Source: an uncultured Hyphomicrobiales bacterium (GTDB taxonomy: Bacteria > Pseudomonadota > Alphaproteobacteria > Rhizobiales > Devosiaceae). Taken from it: a stretch of 64,000 nucleotides of DNA. The position numbers and the translations under genes are program-made. Below the pieces are notes generated by a model that ran no database searches, was not told the DNA's origin, and was given only the letters and a program-made list of their open reading frames with translations. Of this stretch, positions 38,553 to 49,312 are shown piece after piece; the first letter of the stretch is position 1, and each line of letters starts with the position of its first letter. The DNA is taken from NCBI GenBank assembly GCA_903842455.1, contig CAIMLX010000256.1, positions 18,088-82,087 on the forward strand. The letters run 5' to 3'.

Positions 38553-38860
38553 AACACGATGACCTGGTCGCGATTGACTGTCCACTTGAAGCTATCGTTC
38601 AAGCTCCTGCGCATTACCAGGCTGGACTCCAAGCCCAGTTCGTCTTCGATGACGCCATAAAGGCCGGCCAGATCGAGGAGCGAAAACTTCTCGTCGGCCT
38701 CGTCACTGATTTCGATCACGAGGTCGATGTCACTGTCCGGACGGTTGTCTCGGCGGGCTCGCGAGCCAAACAAGGCCATGTGCGTTACTCCACGGCCTTC
38801 GAAAGTGGGCCGCAGACGCCGCAGTTCGGCGATGAGTTCTTCGCGGTCGAGGTCACGCAT
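38549..38860 (-). CDS. MNT-type minimal nucleotidyltransferase, antitoxin candidate
   Basis: 103 aa. The Pol-beta fold motif GSRARRDNRPDSDIDLVIE (GSxARx...DxD) is complete. MntA antitoxins of this type add AMP units to a tyrosine of the HepT partner. It overlaps the HEPN gene in the usual antitoxin-first order. The pair lies between ppx and rnd, which are core genes, so it is a small accessory insertion. Confidence 0.88.
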   Translation of the reverse strand: MRDLDREELIAELRRLRPTFEGRGVTHMALFGSRARRDNRPDSDIDLVIEISDEADEKFSLLDLAGLYGVIEDELGLESSLVMRRSLNDSFKWTVNRDQVIVF

Positions 38861-38989
38861 GGCCGGCTCCCTTCGGCCAGCAATCTAGCGCGTTTCCGTC
38901 GATTTTTCTAGGGCGGCGCAGTCGCCCTCATCGTTCGACAGGGTCAACGATAGAGCCTGCGGGAGCACGAAAGGCGCTCCCGGCGCCCC

Positions 38990-40156
38990 TCAATCCTCGT
39001 CGTCGTCGAGAATATCGATCTCGATGACACCGCCCTTGCTGGCGGCGAGGCCGATCTTGCCGTGCTTGATGGCGAGGGCCTTGTCGCCGAACAGTTTGCG
39101 GCGCCAGCCCTTGAGGGCCGGCACGTCCGCATCGTCGTCGAGGACGAGGGCGTCGATCTCGTCCGAGGTGGCGATGATACGGCTCGCGACGCCGTGTTCT
39201 TCGGCCACCGACTTCAGCAGCACGCGAACGAGGTCGCCGACGGCGCCCTTGGCCGAAGGGCCGCGGTAGCGGTCGGGGAGCTTGGGTAGGTCGGTCTTGC
39301 CGAGGCCCTCGACCTCCTTGATCAGCGCGATGATCTCGCCGGCCGCGGTGGAACGCCCGAAGCCGCGCTGCACGGCGCGGAGCTTGTCGAACGCCTCGAT
39401 CGTGAGCGGACGCTGCATGGCGAGTTCGATCAGCGCATCGTCCTTGAGGACGCGACTACGCGGCTGGTCGGAATCCTGCGCGCGGCGCTCGCGCCAGGCG
39501 GCGATCGCCTTGAGGGCCGCGACATCGCGCGGCTTGTTGAGGCGAGCCTTGAGACGCTCCCAGGCATGCTCGGGCTGCACCACATAAGTGTGGATGGACT
39601 CGAGGACCGCAAGCTCGTCCTCGACCCAGTCCCAGCGGCCGGTATCATCGACCTGCTTGAGCAGCGCCTTGTAGACGTCGCGCAGGTGCGTGACGTCGGC
39701 AAGCGCGTAGATCTGCTGCTTTTCGCTGAGCGGGCGGGCCGACCAGTCGGTGAAGCGGGACGACTTGTCGAGCTCGACATTGGTGATGGCGCGCACGAGG
39801 TTGTCGTACGAAACGCTGTCGCCGAAGCCGCATACGGAAGCAGCGACCTGCGTGTCGAAGATATTGAGGGGCACCTTGCCGGTAGCCTTCACGAAGATCT
39901 CAATGTCCTGCCGGGCCGCATGGAAGACCTTGCGGACCTTCTCGTTGCCGAGGAGCACATAGAACGGCGCGAGATCGAGGCCGGGAGCAAGCGGATCAAT
40001 GAGAACCGCTTCGTCTTCCGTGGCTGCCTGGATGAGGCAGAGTTTCGGCCAATAGGTCGTCTCGCGCAGGAACTCGGTGTCGACCGTCACGTAATCAAAA
40101 CCGGCGGCTCTGGTGCAGAACGCTGCGAGCACGTCGGTCGAAACAATCATGTCCAT
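38990..40156 (-). CDS. rnd: Ribonuclease D
   Basis: 388 aa; ATG 40156 or 40150. The DEDDy exonuclease motifs are visible: VTVDTEFLRE (Asp, Glu), FHAARQDIEIF (Asp) and IYALADVTHLRDVY (Tyr, Asp). An HRDC domain follows (WRERRAQDSDQPRSRVLKDD). RNase D trims tRNA 3' ends. The gene is divergent from aspS across about 150 bp. Confidence 0.95.
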   Translation of the reverse strand: MDMIVSTDVLAAFCTRAAGFDYVTVDTEFLRETTYWPKLCLIQAATEDEAVLIDPLAPGLDLAPFYVLLGNEKVRKVFHAARQDIEIFVKATGKVPLNIFDTQVAASVCGFGDSVSYDNLVRAITNVELDKSSRFTDWSARPLSEKQQIYALADVTHLRDVYKALLKQVDDTGRWDWVEDELAVLESIHTYVVQPEHAWERLKARLNKPRDVAALKAIAAWRERRAQDSDQPRSRVLKDDALIELAMQRPLTIEAFDKLRAVQRGFGRSTAAGEIIALIKEVEGLGKTDLPKLPDRYRGPSAKGAVGDLVRVLLKSVAEEHGVASRIIATSDEIDALVLDDDADVPALKGWRRKLFGDKALAIKHGKIGLAASKGGVIEIDILDDDED

Positions 40157-40308
40157 CAGGACTCTTTTCTCAACCGGACTGTGAACGTTGAATAACAGGC
40201 GAATCCATGGGGTTCCAGCGTCGAATCTACCTCACGGCCGGTAACCTTGACAAAGCAGCGGTCGCATGCGCTTGTCCCGCGCCTTAACCGCCTTTGCCGA
40301 GATCTGAA

Positions 40309-42084
40309 ATGACCCAGATGCACCGCTATCGTTCCCATACCTGCGCCCAGCTGACGACGGGCGACGTGGGCAATAATGTGCGGCTTTCGGGCTGGGTGCA
40401 CCGCGTTCGCGATCATGGCGGCCTGCTGTTCATCGACCTGCGCGACCATTACGGCATCACCCAGTGCGTGGTGGACCCGGACTCACCGGCTTTTGCCGCC
40501 GCCGAAAAGCTGCGCGCCGAGTCCGTAGTGCGTATCGACGGTGAAGTGAAGCTGCGCGCCGAGGGGACTGCGAACCCCAACCTGCCGACCGGCGGGGTAG
40601 AGGTGTTCATCCGCGAGCTCGAAGTGCTCGGCGCGGCGACCGACCTGCCCCTGCCGGTGTTCGGCGAGCCGGACTATCCCGAAGACATCCGGCTGCGCTA
40701 CCGCTTCCTCGACCTCCGCCGCGAAACGCTGCACGCCAACATCGTCAAGCGCACCAAGGTGATCGCATCGATGCGCCGGCGGATGACCGAGATCGGCTTT
40801 GCCGAATACTCGACGCCGATCCTGACCGCGTCGTCGCCGGAAGGGGCGCGCGACTTCCTCGTGCCGAGCCGCATCCACCCGGGCAAGTTCTTCGCGCTGC
40901 CGCAGGCACCGCAGCAATACAAGCAGCTGCTGATGGTGGCCGGCTTCGACCGCTACTTCCAGATCGCGCCGTGCTTCCGCGACGAGGACCCGCGCGCCGA
41001 CCGCCTGCCGGGCGAGTTCTACCAGCTCGACCTCGAGATGAGCTTCGTTACCCAGGAAGACATCTGGAACACCATGACGCCGGTGATCACCTCGATCTTC
41101 GAGGAATTCGCCGACGGCAAGCCGGTGACCAAGGACTGGCCGCGCATCCCGTACGACACGGCGATCCGCACCTACGGCTCGGACAAGCCGGACCTGCGCA
41201 ACCCGATCGAGATGCAGGAAGTGACCGAGCATTTCCGCGGTTCGGGTTTCGGCGTGTTCGCCAACCAGCTCGCGTCCGACAGCAAGGTGCAGGTGTGGGC
41301 AATTCCGGCGCCGACTGGCGGCTCGCGCGCATTCTGTGACCGCATGAACGCCTGGGCGCAGGGGCAGGGGCAGCCTGGCCTCGGCTACATCTTCTTCAAG
41401 GACGGCGCCGGTTCGGGCCCGGTGGCCAAGAACATCGGCGAAGAGCGGACGACGGCCATTCGCACGCAGCTCGGGCTCGCTGACGGCGATGCGGTGTTCT
41501 TCGTGCTCGGCCGTCCCGAGAAGATGTACAAGTTTGCCGGCGAGGCGCGGGTGAAGGTCGGGCTCGACCTGAACCTGACGCAGCTCGACCAGTACAAGCT
41601 CTGCTGGATCGTCGACTTCCCGTTCTACGAGTGGAGCGAGGAAGACAAGAAGTTCGACTTCGCCCACAACCCCTTCTCGATGCCGCAGGGCGGCCGCGAG
41701 GCGCTGGACGGGCAGGATCCGCTCACCATCAAGGCGTACCAGTACGACGCGGTGTGCAATGGCTTCGAGATCGCCTCGGGCTCGATCCGTAACCAGGAAC
41801 CGGAGACAATGGTCGCCGCCTTCGAAAAGACGGGCAAGAGCCGGGCCGAGGTGGAGGAGCAGTTCGGTGGACTCTACCGCGCCTTCCAGTATGGCGCCCC
41901 GCCGCATGGTGGCGCGGCGTTCGGTGTCGATCGCATCGTGATGCTACTGTGCGGGGTGCAGAACCTGCGCGAGATCACGCTGTTCCCGATGAACCAGCAG
42001 GCCGAAGACCTGCTGATGGGCGCGCCAAGTCCAGCCGAGCCCAAACAGCTGCGCGAACTGGGCATCCGCCTCAACCTGAGCTGA
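40309..42084 (+). CDS. aspS: Aspartate-tRNA ligase
   Basis: 591 aa from ATG 40309 ([12 protein letters not shown]; the ATG at 40318 is also possible, and the track TTG is unlikely). Class II synthetase with an N-terminal OB anticodon domain ([20 protein letters not shown]), motif 2 [16 protein letters not shown] and motif 3 [16 protein letters not shown], and the bacterial insertion domain. With GatCAB encoded nearby, it may be non-discriminating and also charge tRNA(Asn); that needs the genome-wide asnS status. Confidence 0.97.
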   Translation: MTQMHRYRSHTCAQLTTGDVGNNVRLSGWVHRVRDHGGLLFIDLRDHYGITQCVVDPDSPAFAAAEKLRAESVVRIDGEVKLRAEGTANPNLPTGGVEVFIRELEVLGAATDLPLPVFGEPDYPEDIRLRYRFLDLRRETLHANIVKRTKVIASMRRRMTEIGFAEYSTPILTASSPEGARDFLVPSRIHPGKFFALPQAPQQYKQLLMVAGFDRYFQIAPCFRDEDPRADRLPGEFYQLDLEMSFVTQEDIWNTMTPVITSIFEEFADGKPVTKDWPRIPYDTAIRTYGSDKPDLRNPIEMQEVTEHFRGSGFGVFANQLASDSKVQVWAIPAPTGGSRAFCDRMNAWAQGQGQPGLGYIFFKDGAGSGPVAKNIGEERTTAIRTQLGLADGDAVFFVLGRPEKMYKFAGEARVKVGLDLNLTQLDQYKLCWIVDFPFYEWSEEDKKFDFAHNPFSMPQGGREALDGQDPLTIKAYQYDAVCNGFEIASGSIRNQEPETMVAAFEKTGKSRAEVEEQFGGLYRAFQYGAPPHGGAAFGVDRIVMLLCGVQNLREITLFPMNQQAEDLLMGAPSPAEPKQLRELGIRLNLS

Positions 42085-42106
42085 GGCGGACAACCATCAC
42101 GATGCC

Positions 42107-42132
42107 AAGGGCGCCCGCGGGGCGCCCTTTTT
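42107..42132 (+). terminator. Rho-independent terminator of aspS
   Basis: AAGGGCGCCC-GCG-GGGCGCCCTT followed by TTT: a strong 10-bp stem 23 bp past the stop. Confidence 0.92.
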
Positions 42133-42165
42133 GTTTCCGGGTCGGCAGGTGAGAGTTAACGGTCG

Positions 42166-42180
42166 TTAACGATCCCTTAA
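42166..42180 (+). promoter_or_regulatory. CtrA-like binding box upstream of the EAL gene
   Basis: TTAA-CGATCCC-TTAA matches the CtrA consensus TTAA-N7-TTAA exactly, and a further TTAA lies 6 bp to the left (42156). The box ends 53 bp before the EAL start codon, a position from which CtrA could activate or repress. CtrA control is inference. Confidence 0.62.
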
Positions 42181-42233
42181 GCACGTGGGCGATAGGCATT
42201 TTCTGCCTAGCTCGGGGGCCGGATTCGCGTGAC

Positions 42234-43826
42234 GTGAAGTCGAAATACGCCAATGTGCTGATGCTGCTCGCAGCAATCGCGGCATTCCTGCCGGTGATGG
42301 CGGTCGACTTCCTGCTCGATTCCTACGTGCGGGTGAAGGAGCGGGCGGTGCTGCAGAACGCTGCCGATGCCATTGCCTCCAACGTCCAGACTGGTGCCTA
42401 CGATGCCATTGCCTCGCTGCGGCGCGTGCTGGCCGAGAGCCCATCGCTGTGCACGCCGAGCTTCATCGCCAACGTGCACAAGCAGATGGAGCAGAGCCTC
42501 TACCTGCGGCAGGTGCTGGTGGAGAACTACAACGGCGTCCAGTACTGCGACGCGCTGGGCAAGGAAGTCAGCTACTCGGTTCTTTCGAAGCCGCTGCCGA
42601 TCCCCAACCATACCGAGACGCTGGAAATCGCGCGGCTCGGTGGGCTGGCTGCGCCGGTGCTGAAGGTGATGCAGGGGTTTGGCGACGCCCGCAAGGTATC
42701 GGCCTTCGCCCCGATGGTTGCCTCGACGCCGCAGAGCGTGCTGGCCGGGCTGAAACCGACGACCACAGTCCGGCTCTCGCTGGCCGACGGCACCGAGGTG
42801 ATGACCGCCGGTGACCCCAACGCCTTCGGTGACCAGGGCGGTACCGAGTTCCTGACCGTTGAGAGCTTTGCCGGCGAACTGCCGCTCAGGGTGAACGCGA
42901 CGGTGCCGTTCGCCATCGTGCGCGCGGATTATTCCGACCTCGATGCCAGCTTCACGGTGCTTTGCTGCCTGATGTGCGGGGCGTTCCTGGCGCTGGCACT
43001 GCAATATGTGCGGCGCTCGGACCTGCCGGCCTTCGATCTCGAGCGGGCCATCGCGGCGGGCGAACTGAAGCCGTATTACCAGCCGGTGATCAACCTGCGG
43101 ACCGGGGCGCTCGCCGGCTGCGAGGTGCTGTGCCGGTGGGAAAAGAAGAATGGCGAAGTGGTTTCACCGGGAGCCTTCATCGACTACGCGGAGGTCACCG
43201 GGCTTGCCGTGCCGATGACTGTGAGCCTGATGCAGCAGGTGAAGGCAGACCTCAGCGAGCTCTGCCGCGACATGCCGGACATCAAGGTCTCGATCAACCT
43301 GTTCGAGGGACACTTCCGCGACGGCAACGTGGTCGAGGACGTGCAGACGATCTTCGGAGGCTCGTCGATCTCGTTCCGCCAACTGGTGTTCGAGATCACC
43401 GAGCGGCAGCCGTTGAGCCAGTTGCAGGCGGCAAACTCGGTGATTGCCGGGCTGCATGCGCTGGGGTGCCGGGTGGCGATGGACGATGCGGGCACCGGCC
43501 ACTCCAACCTCGCCTACATGCAGACGCTGGGCGTCGACGTAATCAAGATCGATCGGGTGTTCACCGAGATGGTGAAGGAGGGCACGACGCAGGTGCCGGT
43601 GCTCGACGGGCTGATCGTGATGGCCCACGACCTCGGTACCGAGATCGTGGCGGAGGGCGTCGAGACCGAGGCACAGGCCTTGTACCTTCGGGCGAGGGGC
43701 GTGGTGCATGCCCAGGGGTACCTGTTTGCGCCGGCGCTTCGGGTAGCGCCTTTCCGCGACCTGGCGCGGGCGCTCAACGGCGCTGGCAAGGTGGAAACCG
43801 CCCGGCCGGCGATTTCGGCGGCCTGA
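42234..43826 (+). CDS. CSS-motif sensor EAL-domain c-di-GMP phosphodiesterase
   Basis: 530 aa, GTG start. Transmembrane helix near the N-terminus (VLMLLAAIAAFLPVMAVDFL), a ~200-residue periplasmic domain with CTPSF and QYCDALG Cys positions as in CSS-motif sensors, a second helix (FTVLCCLMCGAFLALAL), then an EAL domain. Catalytic residues are conserved: EVLCRW for the EAL, SINL, FEITER, MDDAGTGHSN, VIKIDRVF and EGVET. It should hydrolyse c-di-GMP in response to periplasmic redox or ligand. The CtrA-like box upstream fits PleD/DivK-linked signalling. Confidence 0.88.
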   Translation: MKSKYANVLMLLAAIAAFLPVMAVDFLLDSYVRVKERAVLQNAADAIASNVQTGAYDAIASLRRVLAESPSLCTPSFIANVHKQMEQSLYLRQVLVENYNGVQYCDALGKEVSYSVLSKPLPIPNHTETLEIARLGGLAAPVLKVMQGFGDARKVSAFAPMVASTPQSVLAGLKPTTTVRLSLADGTEVMTAGDPNAFGDQGGTEFLTVESFAGELPLRVNATVPFAIVRADYSDLDASFTVLCCLMCGAFLALALQYVRRSDLPAFDLERAIAAGELKPYYQPVINLRTGALAGCEVLCRWEKKNGEVVSPGAFIDYAEVTGLAVPMTVSLMQQVKADLSELCRDMPDIKVSINLFEGHFRDGNVVEDVQTIFGGSSISFRQLVFEITERQPLSQLQAANSVIAGLHALGCRVAMDDAGTGHSNLAYMQTLGVDVIKIDRVFTEMVKEGTTQVPVLDGLIVMAHDLGTEIVAEGVETEAQALYLRARGVVHAQGYLFAPALRVAPFRDLARALNGAGKVETARPAISAA

Positions 43827-43914
43827 GCAACGAACCCGACAGTTTCCCGCGCGTCTCGCCTTCCCTTGGACCGAGTTTGGTGGCACTTCATCCAAACTCT
43901 CGGGGAGGGCCTGA

Positions 43915-46212
43915 ATGTCTGCCGACATCAATGAACAGCGCAGGGCGTTGCGCGAAGCCGCACTGCATTTCCACGAGTTCCCCAAGCCCGGCAAGCTGGA
44001 GATCCAGGCCACCAAGCCGCTGGGCAACCAGCGCGACCTGAGCCTCGCCTATTCGCCCGGCGTCGCGGCGCCATGCGAGGAGATCGCAGCCAATCCCGAC
44101 TCGGTGACGAAGTACACCTCGCGCGGCAACCTCGTGGCGGTGATCTCGAACGGCACGGCGGTGCTGGGGCTCGGGAACATCGGCGCGCTGGCCTCCAAGC
44201 CCGTGATGGAAGGCAAGGCGGTGCTGTTCAAGAAGTTCGCCGGCATCGACGTGTTCGACATCGAGATCGACGAGCAGGATCCGCTGAAGTTCATCGAAGT
44301 AGTGCGGCCGCTCGAGCCGACCTTCGGCGGCATCAATCTCGAGGACATCAAGGCGCCCGAGTGCTTCATGATCGAGGAAGCGCTGCGCGAGCGCATGCAG
44401 ATTCCGGTATTCCACGACGACCAGCACGGCACGGCGATCATCGTCGGCGCGGCGGTGCTGAACGGGCTCGAACTGAGCGGCAAGAAGATCGACGAGGTGA
44501 AGATCTGCACCTCGGGGGCAGGGGCCGCGGCAATTGCCTGCCTCAACGTGCTGCTGGCGCTGGGCGCGAAGATCGAGAACATCTGGGTGGCGGACAAGGA
44601 CGGCCTGCTGACCTATCGCCGAAACGACGTGAACGACAAGTGGCGCGGCAAGTTCTGCCGCCACGACAGCGAGGCGACCTCGCTCGCCGAGGTGATCGAC
44701 GGGGCGGATGTGTTTCTCGGCCTGTCGGCGGCCGGGGCGTTGAAGCCCGAGATGCTGCTGAAGATGGGGCCGAGCCCGCTGATCCTGGCGCTGGCCAATC
44801 CCAACCCCGAGATCATGCCGGAGGTGGCGAAGGAGCTGCGGCCCGACGCGATGGTCTGCACCGGGCGGTCGGACTATTCGAACCAGGTCAACAACGTGCT
44901 GTGCTTCCCCTACATCTTCCGGGGCGCACTCGACGTGGGGGCGACGGCGATCAACGAGGAGATGAAGCTGGCGGCGGTGAAAGCCATCGCCAAGCTGGCG
45001 CACGACCCCGGGCTCGAAGTGTCGCCATCGGGGCAGCCCGCGGTGTACGGGCCCGATCACATCATTCCCAATCCCTTCGACCAGCGGCTGATCCTGCGCA
45101 TCGCGCCGGCAGTGGCGCGGGCGGCGATGGATTCGGGGGTGGCCAAGCGGCCGATCACCGATTTCGAGGCCTACAAGGACAGTCTCAACCGCTTCGTCTT
45201 CCGCTCCGGCCTCGTGATGAAGCCCGTGATCGACCGGGTGGTGGGGCACGCCAAGCGCGTCGCCTTCGCCGATGGCGAGGACGAACGCGTGCTGCGCGCC
45301 GCGCAGGTGCTGATCGAGGACCGCATGGCGCTGCCCATCCTGATCGGCCGCCCGCAGGTGATCGAGAGCCGGCTGCAGCGCTTCGGCCTGTCGATCAAGC
45401 CGGGACGCGACTTCGAGGTGATCAACCCCGAGGACGATCCACGCTACCGCGACTATGTGGACCTGTTCCACTCGCTGGTCGGGCGGAGTGGCGTCACTCC
45501 CGACATCGCGCGGACGATCGTGCGCACCAACACCACGGTGATCGCTGCCCTCGCCATGAAGCGGGGCGATGCCGATGCGCTGCTCTGCGGCTTCCAGGGG
45601 CGGTACATCAAGCATGTGCGCGACATCCGCTCGATCATTGGGCTGCAGGATGGGATCAAGGAGGTCTCGGCGCTGTCGATGCTGATCATGCCGCGCGGCG
45701 CCTTCTTCCTCGCCGACACGTACGTGAACATGGACCCCACGCCCGAGGAACTGGTGTCGATTGCGCTGCAGGCGCGCGATCACCTCAAGCGCTTCAACAT
45801 CGAGGCGCGGGCGGCGCTGCTCAGCTACTCGAACTTCGGTTCGCGCGACGGCGACAGCGCCTTCAAGATGCGCGAGGCCTACCGGTTGCTGCAGGCCGTG
45901 GCGCCCGAGATGATCGTCGAGGGCGAAATGCAGGGCGACCTGGCGCTTAACCAGGACCTGCGCGAGCGCTACATCCCCGACTCCGTGCTCAAGGGCGAGG
46001 CGAACCTGCTGCTCTTCCCCAACCTCGACAGCGCCAATCTGTCGATGACGCTGCTCAAGGAAATGAACAACGCGCTGGCGGTCGGGCCGATCCTGATGGG
46101 GCCGCGCGCGCCGGCGCACATCCTCGCGCCCTCGACCACCAGCCGTGGAATCGTCAATATGACAGCGATCGCCGCCAGCGAAGCGGTGACGCTCGGGGAG
46201 ACAAGTGCATGA
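43915..46212 (+). CDS. maeB: NADP-dependent malic enzyme with PTA-like C-terminal domain
   Basis: 765 aa, long bacterial form. Malic enzyme half (about 1-430): [60 protein letters not shown]. The C-terminal half (about 440-765) is related to phosphotransacetylase ([28 protein letters not shown]) and is thought to be regulatory rather than catalytic. It decarboxylates malate to pyruvate and makes NADPH. Its stop overlaps the next gene by 4 bp. Confidence 0.95.
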   Translation: MSADINEQRRALREAALHFHEFPKPGKLEIQATKPLGNQRDLSLAYSPGVAAPCEEIAANPDSVTKYTSRGNLVAVISNGTAVLGLGNIGALASKPVMEGKAVLFKKFAGIDVFDIEIDEQDPLKFIEVVRPLEPTFGGINLEDIKAPECFMIEEALRERMQIPVFHDDQHGTAIIVGAAVLNGLELSGKKIDEVKICTSGAGAAAIACLNVLLALGAKIENIWVADKDGLLTYRRNDVNDKWRGKFCRHDSEATSLAEVIDGADVFLGLSAAGALKPEMLLKMGPSPLILALANPNPEIMPEVAKELRPDAMVCTGRSDYSNQVNNVLCFPYIFRGALDVGATAINEEMKLAAVKAIAKLAHDPGLEVSPSGQPAVYGPDHIIPNPFDQRLILRIAPAVARAAMDSGVAKRPITDFEAYKDSLNRFVFRSGLVMKPVIDRVVGHAKRVAFADGEDERVLRAAQVLIEDRMALPILIGRPQVIESRLQRFGLSIKPGRDFEVINPEDDPRYRDYVDLFHSLVGRSGVTPDIARTIVRTNTTVIAALAMKRGDADALLCGFQGRYIKHVRDIRSIIGLQDGIKEVSALSMLIMPRGAFFLADTYVNMDPTPEELVSIALQARDHLKRFNIEARAALLSYSNFGSRDGDSAFKMREAYRLLQAVAPEMIVEGEMQGDLALNQDLRERYIPDSVLKGEANLLLFPNLDSANLSMTLLKEMNNALAVGPILMGPRAPAHILAPSTTSRGIVNMTAIAASEAVTLGETSA

Positions 46213-46499
46213 TCCGCCATACGGTTGTCTTCGTTCTGAAGCACGCGCACGGTTCGCTGCAGGAAAAGGCGTTCCTGCGCGATGCCAAGGTGCTGAAGGA
46301 GATTCCGGGGGTCGAGAAGTTCGAACAGCTCAAGCAGGTGAGCAAGAAGAACGACTACCAGTTCGGCTTCTCGATGGAGTTCAAGGACCAGGCGGCCTAC
46401 GACGCCTACAACGTCCACCCCAAGCACGTCGCCTTCGTGCAGGACCGCTGGGAGCGTGAGGTGGAGCGGTTCCTGGAAATCGACTACGTGCCGTTGTGA
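46209..46499 (+). CDS. Dabb domain (stress-responsive A/B barrel) protein
   Basis: 96 aa. [40 protein letters not shown] and YNVHPKHVAFVQDRWEREVE are Dabb-domain features: dimeric alpha+beta barrel with conserved HP.H. It is coupled to maeB by a 4-bp overlap. Function unknown; some Dabb proteins degrade small metabolites. Confidence 0.9.
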   Translation: MIRHTVVFVLKHAHGSLQEKAFLRDAKVLKEIPGVEKFEQLKQVSKKNDYQFGFSMEFKDQAAYDAYNVHPKHVAFVQDRWEREVERFLEIDYVPL

Positions 46500-46506
46500 C
46501 CCGTCG

Positions 46507-47550
46507 TCAGCCTTCCCGGTGCCGGACGATGACACCGCACCAGTTGCGGCCGTCATACTCCTGGTATCCCAGCGTATAGGCGTAGCTAACGAGGCCGCCC
46601 GCGTCGTCGAGATATGAGCCGCGTCCGCTGCTGGCGCGGAGCGGGAAGGGCTTGAACAGCCGCTCCTTGTCGGAAGAGGCGATAACCCGGCCGCTGCCAT
46701 CGAGCAGCATGACGGTGATGTCGTCCTTCGCCTCCGAGGACAGGCCGGCCTCGGTCTCGACGATGGTACTGCCCTGCAATTCCCAATCGAAATAGACGCC
46801 AAGCATGCCCAGCAGCTTGCCGCGGCTGTCGCCCCGCTCGTGGACGCCCGTCGCATAGACCAGGACCTGCCGGTCGCCGTGAACGCTGCTGCGGCGAACC
46901 TCGTCCATCGTGTACTCGTCACCGCTCGTCAGGGCGGCAGCAGCACGCACCCACGGCTCCGAACCGAGGTCGGCGCCCAATAGACCGTGGCGGTAGGTGG
47001 GGTTTGCGGTGGCCACGACCTTGCCTTGCAGGTCCACCAGCACCAGGTCCGAGTAGACCGAGTAGTAGCGGTGGATCACCGCCAGCCGCTGGCTGGCGTA
47101 GGCAGCAGGCTCCGCATTGCGGTCGAGCAGTGCCTGCCATAGCGCGGTGTCGGTCGCCCACCAGCGCACATCGGCGGTCCGCTCATAGAGATTGCGCACG
47201 ATCAGTTGCACCAACCCCTGCGCCAGGTCGGTGAGGCGGGCGCCCTCGAGGTCGCCGACCATGTCGCGGCTACGATCGATACGGGCCTGCATCGACAGCT
47301 GGAAACGGTCTGCGGCCTCGGCAGCATGCTGTGACAGCCGCTGCACTTCCTGCGCAACCACCGAGAAGCTCCGTCCGGCATCGCCGGCGCGGGCCGCTTC
47401 GATCACCGCGTTCAATGCCAGCAATTTGGTCTGGACCACGACCTGCCGATTGGCATTGCCGAAGTGGCGCAGGTCGCCATCGATTGCGTCGATGACGGTG
47501 CGCATGGTGGTGGCGGAGTTGGTATCGTCGGGGCGTACGGCAGACATCAC
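46507..47550 (-). CDS. Chemoreceptor-like protein with inverted order (MCP hairpin, then Cache)
   Basis: 347 aa. The N-terminal ~90 residues carry a short MCP signalling segment ([20 protein letters not shown] then [14 protein letters not shown]), and the C-terminal ~240 residues form a Cache-like sensor ([40 protein letters not shown]). Normal receptors have the sensor first, and here there is no transmembrane helix or signal peptide, so it is cytoplasmic. The full C-terminal methylation/coupling bundle is missing. It is convergent with the Dabb gene. Start could be M1 or M2. Confidence 0.8.
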   Translation of the reverse strand: MMSAVRPDDTNSATTMRTVIDAIDGDLRHFGNANRQVVVQTKLLALNAVIEAARAGDAGRSFSVVAQEVQRLSQHAAEAADRFQLSMQARIDRSRDMVGDLEGARLTDLAQGLVQLIVRNLYERTADVRWWATDTALWQALLDRNAEPAAYASQRLAVIHRYYSVYSDLVLVDLQGKVVATANPTYRHGLLGADLGSEPWVRAAAALTSGDEYTMDEVRRSSVHGDRQVLVYATGVHERGDSRGKLLGMLGVYFDWELQGSTIVETEAGLSSEAKDDITVMLLDGSGRVIASSDKERLFKPFPLRASSGRGSYLDDAGGLVSYAYTLGYQEYDGRNWCGVIVRHREG

Positions 47551-47634
47551 GATCCTTGAGTGCTGTCCGCCGAACCTGACACACTAGTGCCTAGAAACTA
47601 TTAAGCTCTTTGCCCTCGGGGTCAAAGATGCAGG

Positions 47635-49110
47635 CTACTGGAACGCCGTCTCCGCAAAGCTCCGCAGCTTCCGCGAATGAAGCCGCTCCGGCGGCTGGTC
47701 GCGGAGGATTTCCATTGCCCTCAGGCCGATCTGGAAGTGGCGGTTGACCTGGGTGCGGTAGAAGTCCGACGCCATGCCGGGGAGTTTCAGCTCGCCGTGT
47801 AGCGGCTTGTCGGAAACGCAGAGCAGGGTGCCGTAGGGGACGCGGAAGCGGAAGCCGTTGGCGGCGATTGTTGCAGACTCCATGTCCAGTGCCACCGCGC
47901 GCGACTGTGACAGCTGGCGGGTGATGGACGCCTGGTCGCGCAACTCCCAGTTGCGGTTGTCGAAAGTGGCAACGGTGCCGGTGCGCATGATGCGCTTGGT
48001 GGCGATGCCGTGTGTCTCGGTGATCTCGGCCACCGCCTGCTCGAGCGCCACCTGCACTTCGGCAAGGGCCGGAATGGGGACGGTGACCGGCAGGTCGGCG
48101 TCGAGCACGTGGTCTTCGCGCAGGTAGGCGTGGGCGAGCACGTAGTCGCCAAGTTCCTGCGAGTTGCGGAGGCCGGCGCAGTGGCCGAGCATGATCCAGG
48201 CATGCGGGCGGAGCACCGCGATGTGGTCGGTGATCGTCTTGGCGTTCGACGGGCCGACGCCGATGTTGACGATGGTGATGCCGCGGTTGCGCGGCATGGT
48301 GAGGTGCAGCGCCGGCATCTGCGGGATGCGGGTGGCGCGCACCCCGGTATTGCCGCCGCCGAGGCGGACATTGTGGGTGGTATAACCCCCGGGCTCGACG
48401 AACCCGTCATACTCCGGATGCCCGTCCTGCATGAACTTCTGCGCCACGCGGGCGAACTCGTCCATGTAGAAGGCATAGTTGGTGAAGATCACGAAGTTCT
48501 GGAAGTGATCGGGCTCGGTGCCGGTGTAGTGCGCCAGCCGCTGCAGCGAATAGTCGACGCGCGGGGCGGTGAAGTGGGCGAGCGGGTAGGGGCCACCGGG
48601 CGGCGGCACGAAGGTGCCGTTGGCGATCTCGTCGTCGGTATCCTGCAGGTCGGGCACGTCGAACAGGTCGCGCAGCGGGATGGGCAGGGCGTTGATCGCC
48701 TCGCCGTCGATGCGCTCGGTCGTCGGGATGGCGAAATGCAGCGGAATGCGGGTGGTCGACTCGCCGACCTCGATGGCGCCGCCGTGGTTGGCGAGGATCA
48801 CCGTGAACTGCTCGATGAGGTAGCTCTTGAACAGGTCGGGTGCCGTCACCGTGGTGCGGTAGATGCCGGGCGTGTGCAGGTAGCCATAGGGCAGGGTGGA
48901 ATCGGTCTTGCCGTAGCTCTTCGAGGTGACCTGGACTTCCGGGTAGAAGGCGCGGACGCGGCCCTTGGGCACATGGCCCTTGGTCAGGCTGAGCAACTGG
49001 GCGCGGATGAAGCCGGTGTTCCGGCGGTAGATCTCCGCGATGTAGGCCCACGCTTCGACAGGGTCGGTGAAGGCCTTCTTCGCCAGGGGCTCGGGAGTGA
49101 TGGTATCCAT
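47635..49110 (-). CDS. amn: AMP nucleosidase
   Basis: 491 aa, full length. N-terminal AMP nucleosidase domain (EPLAKKAFTDPVEAWAYIAE) and a nucleoside-phosphorylase-like C-terminal domain (GITIVNIGVGPSNAKTITDH; MLGHCAGLRNSQELGDYVLA; VALDMESATIAANGFRF). It cleaves AMP to adenine and ribose-5-phosphate, balancing the adenylate pool. Solitary; a 339-bp gene-free region lies upstream. Confidence 0.96.
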   Translation of the reverse strand: MDTITPEPLAKKAFTDPVEAWAYIAEIYRRNTGFIRAQLLSLTKGHVPKGRVRAFYPEVQVTSKSYGKTDSTLPYGYLHTPGIYRTTVTAPDLFKSYLIEQFTVILANHGGAIEVGESTTRIPLHFAIPTTERIDGEAINALPIPLRDLFDVPDLQDTDDEIANGTFVPPPGGPYPLAHFTAPRVDYSLQRLAHYTGTEPDHFQNFVIFTNYAFYMDEFARVAQKFMQDGHPEYDGFVEPGGYTTHNVRLGGGNTGVRATRIPQMPALHLTMPRNRGITIVNIGVGPSNAKTITDHIAVLRPHAWIMLGHCAGLRNSQELGDYVLAHAYLREDHVLDADLPVTVPIPALAEVQVALEQAVAEITETHGIATKRIMRTGTVATFDNRNWELRDQASITRQLSQSRAVALDMESATIAANGFRFRVPYGTLLCVSDKPLHGELKLPGMASDFYRTQVNRHFQIGLRAMEILRDQPPERLHSRKLRSFAETAFQ

Positions 49111-49312
49111 GGTGTTCTCGTTGGCAATGCGCGCCTCGCGGCGGCGCCTTGCAGGCCATCCTTAGGGTCTATGCGGTAGCGAGGCAATTACCTTACCTGC
49201 CGTTCATGAATCTCACATTCGAGCGAGGGGACTTTTCCTGCCGCATTGGCGCACCATCTTAAGGTCAGTTCACTGGAATTCTGCAAACGACCCATGCACC
49301 GGTGAACCCTAG

